A stretch of DNA of 64,000 bases, from positions 186,001-250,000 of the forward strand of contig CAWGTX010000006.1 in the NCBI GenBank assembly GCA_963825585.1. Direction: 5' to 3'. Position 1 is the stretch's first letter; each line of letters opens with the position of its first letter. Under the pieces are notes generated by a model. The model ran no database searches. It was not told the origin of the DNA and saw only the letters and a program-made list of their open reading frames with translations. Position numbers and translations under genes: made by a program. The stretch comes from JAOUGY01 sp963825585. GTDB lineage: Bacteria > Actinomycetota > Acidimicrobiia > Spongiisociales > ZC4RG35. Positions 34,328-43,658 of this stretch are shown in pieces.

Positions 34328-35259
34328 TGCGCCACCTCCTCACCACCGAAGGCCTTTCCCGGCTCGAGATCGAGGAGTTGTTGGACCTGGCCGACGAGTT
34401 CGCCGGCGTCCTCGAACGTGATATCCCCAAGGTCCCGGCTCTCCGCGGCCTGACCGTCGGGACGCTGTTCTTCGAGCCGTCCACCCGCACCAGGCTGTCG
34501 TTCGAACGCGCCGCAAAAGCGCTGTCGGCCGACGTCATGAGCTTTGCGCCCTCCACCTCGTCGCTCAGCAAGGGCGAGTCACTCAAGGACACCGTTCTCA
34601 CCCTGCAGGCGATGGGGTGTGACCTGATGGTGGTACGTCACCAGGCCACCGGCGCACCCTGGCGGGTGGCCGAATGGGTCGACTGCCCGGTCGTGAACGG
34701 CGGCGACGGCGCCCATCAGCACCCCACCCAGGCGTTGCTCGATTCGCTCACCATCCGGCGCCACTTCGGCAAGCTCGACGGGCTGCGCATCGCCATCGTC
34801 GGTGACATCCGTCATTCGCGGGTGGCTCGTTCGGATCTCTTCGCCATGAGCGCTCTCGGCGCTCACGTGACCATGGTGGCCCCACCCACGCTGCTTCCCC
34901 TCGACATCGCCGACTGGCCGTGCGAAGTCAGTTACGACCTCGACAGCCTGCTCGGCTCCGTCGACGTGGTGTACCTGCTCCGAATCCAGCTCGAACGGGG
35001 CGGTGGCAGCGTGTTCCCGTCGCTGCCCGAGTATGTGAGCCGGTTCGGGATGACCCGGTCGCGCTTCGACCGGCTCCAACCGGAGGCGGTGATCATGCAT
35101 CCCGGGCCGATGAACCGGGGCGTCGAGATCGCGCCCGAGGTGGCCGACCATCCCCGATCGCTGGTCCTCGATCAGGTGCGGCTGGGAGTCGCGGTTCGGA
35201 TGGCTGTGCTGTTTCGTTTGGGTCAGAGTGCCGGCCGCACCGCCGGGGAGGAGACGTAG
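34327..35259 (+). CDS. pyrB: Aspartate carbamoyltransferase catalytic chain
   Basis: First committed step of UMP synthesis. The 310-residue protein has the carbamoyl phosphate loop FFEPSTRTRLSFE (STRTR at residues 52-56), VRHQATGAP, HQHPTQALLDSLT, and the aspartate-binding HPGPMNRGVEI. It is the unregulated catalytic type; no pyrI is present. Its ATG overlaps the pyrR stop and its TAG overlaps the pyrC GTG. Compare the altered loop in the argF-like gene. Confidence 0.95.
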   Translation: MRHLLTTEGLSRLEIEELLDLADEFAGVLERDIPKVPALRGLTVGTLFFEPSTRTRLSFERAAKALSADVMSFAPSTSSLSKGESLKDTVLTLQAMGCDLMVVRHQATGAPWRVAEWVDCPVVNGGDGAHQHPTQALLDSLTIRRHFGKLDGLRIAIVGDIRHSRVARSDLFAMSALGAHVTMVAPPTLLPLDIADWPCEVSYDLDSLLGSVDVVYLLRIQLERGGGSVFPSLPEYVSRFGMTRSRFDRLQPEAVIMHPGPMNRGVEIAPEVADHPRSLVLDQVRLGVAVRMAVLFRLGQSAGRTAGEET

Positions 35260-36530
35260 TGGCCGAAGAGATCCTGATCAAGGGCGGGTCGGTCCTGACA
35301 CCCGGGGGAATGGTCCGAACCGATGTGCTGGTTTCGGATCGGGTCCTGGCGATGGGGGAGGGGCTCACCGCCGATCGGGTGATCGACGCAGCGCGATGTT
35401 GGGTCGGTCCCGGGTTGGTGGACATCCACGTCCATTTCCGGGAACCGGGACAGGAGTGGAAGGAAGATATCTCTTCGGGGTCGGCGTCGGCGGCGGCCGG
35501 TGGGTTCACCGCCGTGCTCGCCATGCCCAACACCGATCCCGCCATCGACTCGGGTCATCTGGCCCGGTTCGTCGCCGACCGTGGCCGCGATGCCGGGCTG
35601 GTGGATGTCATACCGGTCGGTGCTCTCACGATGGGCCGCAAGGGGGATCGGCTCAGCCACCTCGACGACCTGTGGATGGCAGGAGTGCGGGTGTTCTCCG
35701 ACGACGGCGACACCGTGGCCGATGCCGGGTTGTTGCGTTCGGCGATGGAATACCTGGCGCATCGAGGCGGGCTGGTGGCCCAGCATGCGGAGGACCCCGG
35801 TCTGGCGCGCGGCGGACACATGCACGAGGGTGCGGTGTCGTCCCGGTTGGGGATGCGGGCACTCCCGTCGGTGGCCGAGGAGGTGGTGGTCGCCCGTGAT
35901 CTGGCGCTGGTGCGTCTGACGGGGTGCCGCTACCACGTCCAGCATGTCTCGACTGCGGGCACGGTCGAGTTGGTTAGGACGGCGAAGGCCGAGGGGCTCC
36001 CGGTCACGGCCGAGGTGGCGCCCCACCATTTGACCTTCGCCGACGAGTCGGTGCTGTCGATGGACCCTGACTTCAAGATGTACCCGCCGCTGCGGGCGGC
36101 GCCCGACATCGCAGCCCTCCGGGCCGCCCTGATCGACGGCACCATCGATGCAGTGGCGACCGACCACGCCCCGCACGCCGCCGCCGAATCCGAAGTGCCG
36201 TTCGAGGAGGCTCCCCGCGGCGTGATCGGTCTGGAGACGGCGGTCTCGGCGGTGCGCATGGCCACCGGACTCGGACCCGAGGATCTCTTCGACCGGATGT
36301 CGATTCGTCCCGCCGCCATCGCCGGCCTGTTCCAGCACGGATGCCCGATCGAGGTCGGAGGCCCGGCCAACCTGACTGTGATCGACCCGTCGGCCACCTG
36401 GACCGCCGGACCGTTCCGATCGAAGTCCCAGAACTCTCCATGGAAGGGCAGCGTCATGACCGGGGCGATCATCGCCACGATCCTGGCCGGCCACATCACC
36501 CACACCACGTCTGCAGAGGTTCGTTCATGA
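35259..36530 (+). CDS. pyrC: Dihydroorotase, class I
   Basis: Ring closure of carbamoyl aspartate. The 423-residue amidohydrolase has the metal site DIHVHFREPG, HVQHVSTAGTVELV, and ATDHAPHAAAESEVPFEEAP. Start is GTG at 35259 within TAGTG, with GGGGAGGAG about 7 nt upstream; the much longer open frame starting in pyrB is a shadow. The start and stop overlaps (pyrB, carA) keep it in the coupled chain. Confidence 0.95.
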   Translation: MAEEILIKGGSVLTPGGMVRTDVLVSDRVLAMGEGLTADRVIDAARCWVGPGLVDIHVHFREPGQEWKEDISSGSASAAAGGFTAVLAMPNTDPAIDSGHLARFVADRGRDAGLVDVIPVGALTMGRKGDRLSHLDDLWMAGVRVFSDDGDTVADAGLLRSAMEYLAHRGGLVAQHAEDPGLARGGHMHEGAVSSRLGMRALPSVAEEVVVARDLALVRLTGCRYHVQHVSTAGTVELVRTAKAEGLPVTAEVAPHHLTFADESVLSMDPDFKMYPPLRAAPDIAALRAALIDGTIDAVATDHAPHAAAESEVPFEEAPRGVIGLETAVSAVRMATGLGPEDLFDRMSIRPAAIAGLFQHGCPIEVGGPANLTVIDPSATWTAGPFRSKSQNSPWKGSVMTGAIIATILAGHITHTTSAEVRS

Positions 36531-37723
36531 CGGTCACATCGCTCACCCCCCGCTCCGGCCTGCTGGTCACCGCCGACGGGGAGGTGTTCCGCGGACGCTC
36601 GGTGGGCGCCGACGGCATCACCACCGGTGAGGTCGTGTTCAACACGTCCATGACCGGCTACCAGGAAGTCATCACCGACCCGTCGTACGCCGGCCAAGTG
36701 GTGGTGATGACCGCCTCCCACATCGGCAACTACGGGGTTGCCGGGTACGACGCCCAGGCGGACCGCACCCACGCCGCCGGTTTCGTCATGCGATCGATGT
36801 CGCGGAGGGACTCGAACTGGCGATCCGAGGGGAGTTTCGCCGCCTACCTGCGCACCCAGGGCGTGGTCGCCCTGGCGGATGTGGACACCCGACGGCTCAC
36901 CCGCCACATCCGCGACCATGGCGCCCAACCGATCGCAATGGGAGCGGGTGTCGCCGAGGCCGAGTTGGCCGCCATGGCCGCCGCGGCACCCCGGATGGAA
37001 GGTCTCGACCTGGCCGCCAGAGTCAGCACCGCTACTTCGTACCGGGTTGAGGCGACCGGGGGCCGGCGCGGCTCGGTGGTGGCGGTGGACCTGGGGATGA
37101 AACGCGACATCACCCGCCGCCTCGCCGGGCTGGGTCTGGACGTCACCGTGGTGCCGGCAGCCACCTCTGCCGATGACATTCTGGCGCTCCGCCCCGACGG
37201 CGTGTTCCTGTCGAACGGGCCCGGTGATCCCGAGCCGTTGACGGCCGCAACCGACACGGTGCGTGGGCTGCTGGGTCGGGTTCCCGTTTTCGGGATCTGC
37301 CTGGGACACCAGGTGTTGGGCCTGGCGCTGGGTGCACGAACGTTCAAACTCCCCTTCGGACACCATGGTGGTAACCACCCGGTTCGGCGGCTCACCGACG
37401 GCAAAGTGGAGATCACCGCCCAGAACCACGGGTTCGTGGTCGATCTGTGGTCGATGACCGATGACAGGCCGCCCGAACGGACGGGGCTGGCCGGGCCGGA
37501 GATGCTCCCGGCTCGGGTCGATTCGGAGTTCGGGGCGGTCGTGCCCACCCATCAGAACCTGAACGACGGCACGCTAGAAGGTCTCTCCTGTGTGGACATC
37601 CCCGCGTTCAGCGTCCAGTACCACCCTGAGGCGGCTCCCGGCCCTCACGATGCGGCTCACCTCTTCGACGGGTTCTTCGATCTCATGGAGATCGACAAGG
37701 AGGTCGCCGATGCCCAGGCGTGA
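36527..37723 (+). CDS. carA: Carbamoyl phosphate synthase small subunit
   Basis: Glutaminase subunit feeding ammonia to CarB. The 398-residue protein has VVFNTSMTGYQEVITDPSYAGQ, SNGPGDPEPL, the class I amidotransferase nucleophile region FGICLGHQVLGLALG, and the closing QYHPEAAPGPHD (His and Glu). Its ATG overlaps the pyrC stop (ATGA). Being in the pyr operon means carbamoyl phosphate for arginine also depends on PyrR-controlled expression. Confidence 0.95.
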   Translation: MTVTSLTPRSGLLVTADGEVFRGRSVGADGITTGEVVFNTSMTGYQEVITDPSYAGQVVVMTASHIGNYGVAGYDAQADRTHAAGFVMRSMSRRDSNWRSEGSFAAYLRTQGVVALADVDTRRLTRHIRDHGAQPIAMGAGVAEAELAAMAAAAPRMEGLDLAARVSTATSYRVEATGGRRGSVVAVDLGMKRDITRRLAGLGLDVTVVPAATSADDILALRPDGVFLSNGPGDPEPLTAATDTVRGLLGRVPVFGICLGHQVLGLALGARTFKLPFGHHGGNHPVRRLTDGKVEITAQNHGFVVDLWSMTDDRPPERTGLAGPEMLPARVDSEFGAVVPTHQNLNDGTLEGLSCVDIPAFSVQYHPEAAPGPHDAAHLFDGFFDLMEIDKEVADAQA

Positions 37724-40700
37724 TGACATCGACTCGATCCTGCTGATCGGTTCGGGGCCCATCATCATCGGACAGGCCTGTGAGTTCGACTACTCCGGCA
37801 CCCAGGCCGCCAAGGTGCTGCGAGCCAACGGCTACCGGGTGATCCTCGTCAACTCGAACCCGGCCACGATCATGACCGACCCCGAGTTCGCCGATGCCAC
37901 CTACATCGAGCCGATCACACCCGAGGTGGTGGAGCGCATCATCGCCCACGAGCGTCCCGATGCGCTGCTTCCCACACTCGGTGGCCAGACGGCGTTGAAC
38001 GTGACCACCCGGCTCGCCAAGTCGGGGGTGCTCGAGCAGTACGGTGTCGAGCTGATCGGCGCGGGCATGGAGGCCATCGAACGGGCCGAGGACCGCGGCC
38101 TGTTCAAACAGACCATGGAATCGGTCGGGTTGGAGTGCCCCAAGGCCTTCTACGCCCGTTCCATGACCGAGGCGGTGCGGATGGCCGACGAGATCGGTTT
38201 CCCCGTCATGATCCGCCCTTCGTTCATCCTCGGTGGCGGCGGCACCGGCATCGCCGCCGACCGCGACGAGTTCATCGAGAAGGCTCGTCACGGCCTCGCC
38301 ACCTCCCCGGTGGGAGAGATCCTGGTCGAGGAGTCGGTGTACGGGTGGAAGGAATTCGAGCTCGAGGTCATGCGCGACCGCAACGACAACGCGGTGATCG
38401 TCTGCTCGATCGAGAACCTGGACCCGATGGGCGTCCACACCGGTGACTCCATCACGGTTGCCCCCATCCAGACCCTGTCGGACCGTGAGTACCAGGAGAT
38501 GCGCGACGACGCCATCACGGTGCTGCGGGCGATCGGGGTGGAGACCGGTGGGTCGAATGTCCAGTTCGCCGTCGACCCCGAGACCGGTCGGCGGCTCGTG
38601 ATCGAGATGAACCCGCGGGTGAGCCGCTCGTCGGCGCTCGCCTCCAAGGCGACCGGGTTCCCGATCGCCAAGATCGCCGCCCTGCTGGCGGTGGGGTTCA
38701 CCCTCGACGAGATCACCAACGACATCACCGGCGCCACTCCAGCGAGTTTCGAACCGGCACTCGACTACGTGGTCGTGAAGATCCCCCGCTTCGACTTCGC
38801 CAAGTTCCCCAACGCGCCGACGAAGCTGGGCACGGCCATGCGCAGTGTGGGCGAGGCGATGGCGATCGGACGGACCTTCCCCGAAGCGCTCCAGAAGGCG
38901 CTCAGATCGATGGAGCAGGGCCGTTTCGGGTTTGGTGGTGACGACGGAGAGGAACGCTTCCGCTCCAAGACGGACGGGGAGGTGATCGCCGGGGTGATCG
39001 AACCGACCCCCGACCGCATCTTCTACGTCGCCGAGGCCCTGCTGCGCGACGTCCCCATCGCCGAGATCGCGGCCGGATCTGGCTACGACCCGTGGTTCGT
39101 GGAGGAGATGGCCGCGATCATCGAGATGCGACGACTGATCGAGGCGGAACCGGCCGACCTGGATGTGTGGGCCGAGGCGAAACGGATGGGCTTTTCGGAT
39201 CGTCAGATCGCCCATCTCACCGGGGCCACCGAGACGGATGTACGCGCCCGACGACTCGCCGCCGGCATCCGCACCACGTTCAAGACGGTCGACACCTGCG
39301 CCGCCGAGTTCGAGGCCCAGACGCCCTACATGTACGGCACGTTCGAGGACGAGGACGAGGTCCCACCTTCGGGCCGTCCCCGGGTCGTGGTGCTGGGTTC
39401 GGGCCCGAACCGGATCGGGCAAGGGATCGAGTTCGACTACTGCTGTGTCCACGCCTCGTTCGCCCTGCAGGCGGCCGGGTACGAGACCGTGATGGTGAAC
39501 TGCAACCCGGAGACGGTCTCCACCGACTACGACACATCGGACCGGCTGTACTTCGAGCCGCTCACAGTCGAGGACGTGCTGGCGGTGGTCGCTGCTGAGA
39601 AGCCGGTGGCGGTGGTCGTCCAGCTGGGAGGCCAGACGCCGCTCAATCTCGCCAGGGCCCTGGAGGAGGCGGGTGTGCCGATCGCCGGCACCAGTCCCGC
39701 TTCCATCGACCTGGCCGAGGATCGCGAACAGTTCTCGGACGTGTGCCGTCGGCTCGGGATCAAACAACCTCCACATGGGATCGCCAGCGGGCGACTCGAC
39801 GCCGAAGAGGTGGTCGACCGGGTGGGATTGCCGGTGGTGATCCGGCCGTCGTATGTGCTCGGTGGTCGCAAGATGCGCGTGTTGTACAGCTACGACGAGC
39901 TGACCGAGTACCTCGACGACCTCTACGGCGACCTCACCCAGAAGGACATCACCGAGGTGCCCCTGCTGGTGGACCGCTTCCTGGAGGCGGCGACCGAGGT
40001 CGACGTCGACGCGCTGTTCGACGGCAGCGAGCTGCTGGTGGGCGGCATCATGGAACACGTGGAGGAGGCCGGGGTGCATTCGGGCGACTCCGCCTGCGTG
40101 GTGCCTCCGCCGACCCTGTCGGACACGGCACTCAAGACGATCCTCGCCAACACCGAGGATCTCGCCCAGGAGTTGGGGGTTCGGGGCCTCATCAACATCC
40201 AGTTCGCCGTGCGCGGCGACGACGTGTTCATCCTCGAGGCGAATCCCCGCGGGTCGCGTACGGTGCCGTTCATCTCGAAGGCGAGCGGGATTCCGCTCGC
40301 CAAGGCTGCCGCCCGCGTGATGCTGGGTGCCACCCTGGCAGAGCTGCGAGGTGAAGGTCTGCTGCGGGACGCTGCGGTGCTCGACTTCACCGCCGTCAAG
40401 GAGGCGGTGCTGCCGTGGGACCGGTTCCCCGAGGAGGACTCGGTGCTCGGTCCCGAGATGCGTGCCACCGGTGAGGTGATGGGTATCGGCGACGACGCCG
40501 GCATCGCCTACGCCAAGGCCCTTCTGGCGGCCGGTCACCGCCTCCCGACGGGGGGCACCGTGCTCATCACCCTCGCCGATCGTGACAAGCCGATGGGCCT
40601 GGCCGTGGCGCAGGCATTCCATCTGCTTGGGTTCGACCTGCTCGCAACCCCCGGCACCGCCAAATATCTGGCGCACCATGCGATTCCGGTGAACGTGGTC

Positions 40701-40961
40701 CACAAGGTGGGCGAGGGCGACGACGACACCCGCTCCGCCATCGAGAAAGGCAGAGTCCAATTGGTGGTCAACACCCCGCGTGGCGGTCGGGCCCGCAGCG
40801 ACGGCCGTGTCATCCGCCACGCCGCCCGACTCCAGGGCGTCCCGTGCGTCACCACCCTGCAAGGCGCCCTGTCGGTGGCCCGTTCCCTCCGCTCGGGTGA
40901 CGAGGCTACCTGGAAGCCGAAGAGCCTGCAGGACTGGCACCGACCAGAAGCAGGGACGTGA
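37710..40961 (+). CDS. carB: Carbamoyl phosphate synthase large subunit
   Basis: Makes carbamoyl phosphate from bicarbonate, ammonia and two ATP. The 1083 residues contain two homologous ATP-grasp halves, each starting with VLLIGSGPIIIGQACEFDYS-type or VVVLGSGPNRIGQGIEFDYC-type blocks, and a C-terminal MGS-like allosteric domain (TLADRDKPMGLAVAQAFHLLG). Full length; no frameshift seen. The ATG is inside carA (14-bp overlap). It is followed by a heptad hairpin and not by pyrD directly. Confidence 0.95.
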   Translation: MPRRDDIDSILLIGSGPIIIGQACEFDYSGTQAAKVLRANGYRVILVNSNPATIMTDPEFADATYIEPITPEVVERIIAHERPDALLPTLGGQTALNVTTRLAKSGVLEQYGVELIGAGMEAIERAEDRGLFKQTMESVGLECPKAFYARSMTEAVRMADEIGFPVMIRPSFILGGGGTGIAADRDEFIEKARHGLATSPVGEILVEESVYGWKEFELEVMRDRNDNAVIVCSIENLDPMGVHTGDSITVAPIQTLSDREYQEMRDDAITVLRAIGVETGGSNVQFAVDPETGRRLVIEMNPRVSRSSALASKATGFPIAKIAALLAVGFTLDEITNDITGATPASFEPALDYVVVKIPRFDFAKFPNAPTKLGTAMRSVGEAMAIGRTFPEALQKALRSMEQGRFGFGGDDGEERFRSKTDGEVIAGVIEPTPDRIFYVAEALLRDVPIAEIAAGSGYDPWFVEEMAAIIEMRRLIEAEPADLDVWAEAKRMGFSDRQIAHLTGATETDVRARRLAAGIRTTFKTVDTCAAEFEAQTPYMYGTFEDEDEVPPSGRPRVVVLGSGPNRIGQGIEFDYCCVHASFALQAAGYETVMVNCNPETVSTDYDTSDRLYFEPLTVEDVLAVVAAEKPVAVVVQLGGQTPLNLARALEEAGVPIAGTSPASIDLAEDREQFSDVCRRLGIKQPPHGIASGRLDAEEVVDRVGLPVVIRPSYVLGGRKMRVLYSYDELTEYLDDLYGDLTQKDITEVPLLVDRFLEAATEVDVDALFDGSELLVGGIMEHVEEAGVHSGDSACVVPPPTLSDTALKTILANTEDLAQELGVRGLINIQFAVRGDDVFILEANPRGSRTVPFISKASGIPLAKAAARVMLGATLAELRGEGLLRDAAVLDFTAVKEAVLPWDRFPEEDSVLGPEMRATGEVMGIGDDAGIAYAKALLAAGHRLPTGGTVLITLADRDKPMGLAVAQAFHLLGFDLLATPGTAKYLAHHAIPVNVVHKVGEGDDDTRSAIEKGRVQLVVNTPRGGRARSDGRVIRHAARLQGVPCVTTLQGALSVARSLRSGDEATWKPKSLQDWHRPEAGT

Positions 40962-40989
40962 CGATGCGAGCCATCGGCGTCGAGTGGTT

Positions 40990-41062
40990 CAACGTACAAC
41001 GTACAACGTACAACGTACAACGGCTCGGTACGTTCTACGTTCTACGTTCTACGTTCTACCCC
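40990..41062. repeat. Heptad inverted repeat between carB and pyrD
   Basis: Four AACGTAC units are followed after about 7 bp by four TACGTTC/CTACGTT units. The arms would pair six bases out of each seven, with one G-G or C-C mismatch per heptad, giving a stem of roughly 28 bp ending 12 bp before the pyrD GTG. It has no T-run, so it is not a classic terminator; it may hinder read-through or protect RNA ends. Confidence 0.8.
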
Positions 41063-41073
41063 GCCACCGCGCT

Positions 41074-41982
41074 GTGATCGACCTCACGACGTCTCTCGGG
41101 CCCGTATCGCTCTCGTCGCCGATCATCGCTGCGTCGGGGACGGTGGGGTCGGTGGTCGAGTTCTCAGAGGTGACCGACTGGTCGGTGTACGGGGCGGCGG
41201 TTGCCAAGTCGGTGTCGGCGGTCCCGTGGACGGGGCGGCCGGCGCCGCGGGTGGCTCCGGCGGGTGTGGGCATGCTCAACGGGATCGGGATCCAGAACCC
41301 GGGCATCGATGTCTGGGTCGAGAGATACGCCGCCCTGTTCCCGGAAGTGCCCACCCAGGTGTGGGGATCGGCGGTGGGCAACACCGTCGAGGAGTTCGTG
41401 ACGGTGGCCGCTGGAATGGCTGCGGCCGACGTTCCCGTGATCGAGGTCAACCTCTCGTGTCCAAATCTCGACGGGCATCTGTTCGCTCTCGACCCGAAAC
41501 GGTCGGCCGAGGTGGTACGAGCGGTGCGTAGTGCGGTGGCGGTCCCGATCGGCGCCAAGCTGTCGCCCAATTCCGAGGACATCGGTGCGGTCGCCGGAGC
41601 CTGCGCCGACGCCGGGGCCGACTGGGTGGTACTCACCAACACGGTGTGGGGCGCCCGCATCGACCTCGACACCCGCCGTCCCGTGCTCACCGGGACGATC
41701 GGCGGATACTCGGGTGCCCCGCTCAAGCCGATCTCGATCCGATGTGTCCTCGACGTGGCCAAAGCTGTGCCCGGCCTTCCCATCATCGGGTGTGGGGGAG
41801 TCTCGACCGGTGACGACGTGGTGGAGTACCTGCTGGCGGGCGCCACGGCGGTGGCGATCGGCACCGCCCACTTCGCCGATCCCAAGGTGGGTGCCAGGGT
41901 GATGAGAGGTCTCCGGAAGCGTATGGCGAAGATGGGTGTCACGGCACCCGGGGAGTTGGTGGGAGAGATGATCCCGTGGTGA
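41074..41982 (+). CDS. pyrD: Dihydroorotate dehydrogenase, class 1B-like
   Basis: Oxidises dihydroorotate to orotate. The 302-residue barrel shows FMN-site GVGMLNGIGIQNPG, the cytosolic-class active-site cysteine in VNLSCPNLDG (class 2 enzymes have serine), and IIGCGGVSTGDDVVEYLLAGA. There is no N-terminal membrane part, so it is class 1. Class 1B needs the PyrK electron-transfer subunit, but no pyrK lies in the operon. Start GTG at 41074 is the nearest in-frame start to conserved sequence; longer frames run into the heptads. Confidence 0.9.
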   Translation: MIDLTTSLGPVSLSSPIIAASGTVGSVVEFSEVTDWSVYGAAVAKSVSAVPWTGRPAPRVAPAGVGMLNGIGIQNPGIDVWVERYAALFPEVPTQVWGSAVGNTVEEFVTVAAGMAAADVPVIEVNLSCPNLDGHLFALDPKRSAEVVRAVRSAVAVPIGAKLSPNSEDIGAVAGACADAGADWVVLTNTVWGARIDLDTRRPVLTGTIGGYSGAPLKPISIRCVLDVAKAVPGLPIIGCGGVSTGDDVVEYLLAGATAVAIGTAHFADPKVGARVMRGLRKRMAKMGVTAPGELVGEMIPW

Positions 41983-42710
41983 ACGACGCTGTCCCGTCGG
42001 TGAGCCACATGTCCGGCAACCCGATCCTGGTGGCGTTGGACATGCCGACCGCCGAGGAGGCGGTACGGATGGCCCGTTCCCTGGCTCCGCACGTCGGCGG
42101 TTTCAAGGTGGGCCTCGAGCTGCTGATGGGGCCGGGACCGGCCGTCGTGGCTGCGGTGGCCGAGCTCGGGAAGCCGGTGTTCTGTGACGCCAAACTCCAC
42201 GACATCCCCAACACCGTCGAGCAGGCTGCCCGTCAGGTGGGCCGGCTGGGGGCCCGCTGGCTCACCGTGCACGCCGGGGGAGGCGACTCGATGATGACGG
42301 CGGCGGTCGCCGGATTCGCCGCCGGCGCCGGCGGCCGTCAGGTCGGCATTCTGGCGGTCACGGTGCTGACGAGCCTCGACGCCGCTGCTCTCAGCTCCAC
42401 CGGTGTGGGTGCCACCCCGGGGCGCCAAGTCGCCCGGCTCGCCAAACTGGCCGCCGCAGCCGGTGTGGAGGGTGTGGTGTGCTCGGTGAAGGAACTCGGC
42501 GATGTGGCCCAGGTCGCTCCCCAGCTGCTCAAGGTGACGCCCGGGGTACGTCCCGTCGGGGCGGATGCCGGTGATCAGGCCAGGGTGGCGACCCCGGAGG
42601 AGGCGATGGCACGCGGGGCGGATCTGCTCGTGATCGGGCGGCCGATCACGAAGGCGGCCGACCCGGTGGCTGTGGCAGCCGGGATCGCCGCGTCGATTGG
42701 AGCCCGCTGA
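41979..42710 (+). CDS. pyrF: Orotidine 5'-phosphate decarboxylase
   Basis: Last step to UMP. The 243-residue barrel has VALDMPTAEEAVRMA, FKVGLELLM, and the catalytic FCDAKLHDIPNTV (D-K-D arrangement), with TPGVRP and GADLLVIGRPIT at the phosphate site. The start is GTG 41979 in a GTGA overlap with pyrD; GTG 41976 and ATG 42009 are alternatives. A 62-bp gap separates it from mihF. Confidence 0.93.
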   Translation: MNDAVPSVSHMSGNPILVALDMPTAEEAVRMARSLAPHVGGFKVGLELLMGPGPAVVAAVAELGKPVFCDAKLHDIPNTVEQAARQVGRLGARWLTVHAGGGDSMMTAAVAGFAAGAGGRQVGILAVTVLTSLDAAALSSTGVGATPGRQVARLAKLAAAAGVEGVVCSVKELGDVAQVAPQLLKVTPGVRPVGADAGDQARVATPEEAMARGADLLVIGRPITKAADPVAVAAGIAASIGAR

Positions 42711-42772
42711 GCGTGGAAACCCTCGCTCAGGACCGGTAGAGTCCAGGGTTCGGCGAATCGGGAGAGAATCGC

Positions 42773-43084
42773 ATGCAACCACCTCAGCTGTCGGAAGATC
42801 AGCGGGCTCAGGCATTGGCGCGAGCCGCGGAGGCCCGACGCGTCCGGGCTGAGGTGAAGGAGCTGCTCAAGACCGGCTCGCTCACCTTCACCGAGCTGCT
42901 CGAGAAGGCCGACAACGATGACCTCATCGGTGGCCTCAAAGTCGAGTCGGTGCTGGCCTCGATGCCCGGCAATGGGAAGGTCAAGGCCAAACGGATGATG
43001 GAGGCCCACGCGATCGCCGACAACCGGCGGCTGCGGGGCCTCGGCGAAAAACAACGTGCCGCCCTCCTCGCCGAATTCGAGTGA
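42773..43084 (+). CDS. mihF: Integration host factor, actinobacterial type
   Basis: Nucleoid protein unique to actinobacteria, unrelated in fold to proteobacterial IHF. The 103-residue protein has the helical start EDQRAQALARAAEARRVRAE and the helix-two-turn-helix part with VESVLASMPGNGKVKAKRMMEA and LRGLGEKQRAALLAEF. pyrF-mihF-gmk-rpoZ-coaBC-metK is a well-known actinobacterial order, interrupted here by the DUF3224 gene and repeat array B. TAGAGT at 42736 may be its -10. Confidence 0.93.
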   Translation: MQPPQLSEDQRAQALARAAEARRVRAEVKELLKTGSLTFTELLEKADNDDLIGGLKVESVLASMPGNGKVKAKRMMEAHAIADNRRLRGLGEKQRAALLAEFE

Positions 43085-43649
43085 TCGAGGTCGCCTGGTC
43101 GTGATCGCCGGCCCTTCGGGGGCAGGCAAATCGACGATCGTGCGGGGATTGCTCCACCTTCGCCCCTTCCGATTCTCGGTGTCGGCGACCACCCGGCTCC
43201 CGAGACCTGGCGAGATCGACGGCGTCCACTACCAGTTCGTGGCGGTGGAGGACTTCCGGAGGATGGTCGACCATTCCGAGCTGCTCGAATGGGCCGAATA
43301 CGGCGACAACCTCTACGGCACCCCGCTCACCCCGGTCCTCGACGTCCTCGACGCCGGCGAGGACCTGCTGCTCGAGATCGAGGTCAACGGGGCCCAGCAG
43401 GTGCGCGAGGTGTATCCGGATGCCACCATGATCTTCATCCGTCCGCCCTCACTCGATGAGCTGGAGCGGCGGCTCCGCACCCGGGGTGACACCGACGAGC
43501 ATTCGATCTCCCGGCGTCTCGACATCGCCGCCGACGAGCTGGCGGTCGCCGATCAGTTGTTCGACTACGTGGTGGTGAACGATGACGTCGACCGGGCGAT
43601 GAACGAGGTGCTCGACATCCTCGACCGCTTGCCGTCGCGCGACGGGTAG
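43056..43649 (+). CDS. gmk: Guanylate kinase
   Basis: Phosphorylates GMP. P-loop GPSGAGKST, the GMP-binding FSVSATTRLPRPGEIDGVHY and YGDNLYGTP are in order; 197 residues is usual. The GTG at 43056 is inside mihF (29-bp overlap) and codes for the extra MPPSSPNSSDRG; a GTG at 43101 is too close to the P-loop. The mihF-gmk overlap is typical for this pair. Confidence 0.93.
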   Translation: MPPSSPNSSDRGRLVVIAGPSGAGKSTIVRGLLHLRPFRFSVSATTRLPRPGEIDGVHYQFVAVEDFRRMVDHSELLEWAEYGDNLYGTPLTPVLDVLDAGEDLLLEIEVNGAQQVREVYPDATMIFIRPPSLDELERRLRTRGDTDEHSISRRLDIAADELAVADQLFDYVVVNDDVDRAMNEVLDILDRLPSRDG

Positions 43650-43652
43650 GTT
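43647..43652 (+). promoter_or_regulatory. Candidate -10 box TAGGTT before the DUF3224 gene
   Basis: TAGGTT is formed on the gmk stop codon (TAG) and lies exactly 6 nt before the ATG at 43659. Same geometry as at tgt, efp and ribE. Confidence 0.4.
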
Positions 43653-43658
43653 GCGGCC

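Noticed and set aside
37683..40940. 1085-codon minus-strand open frame opposite carB
   Set aside because: High GC codon structure of carB leaves the opposite strand free of stops. carB itself matches the family from end to end.
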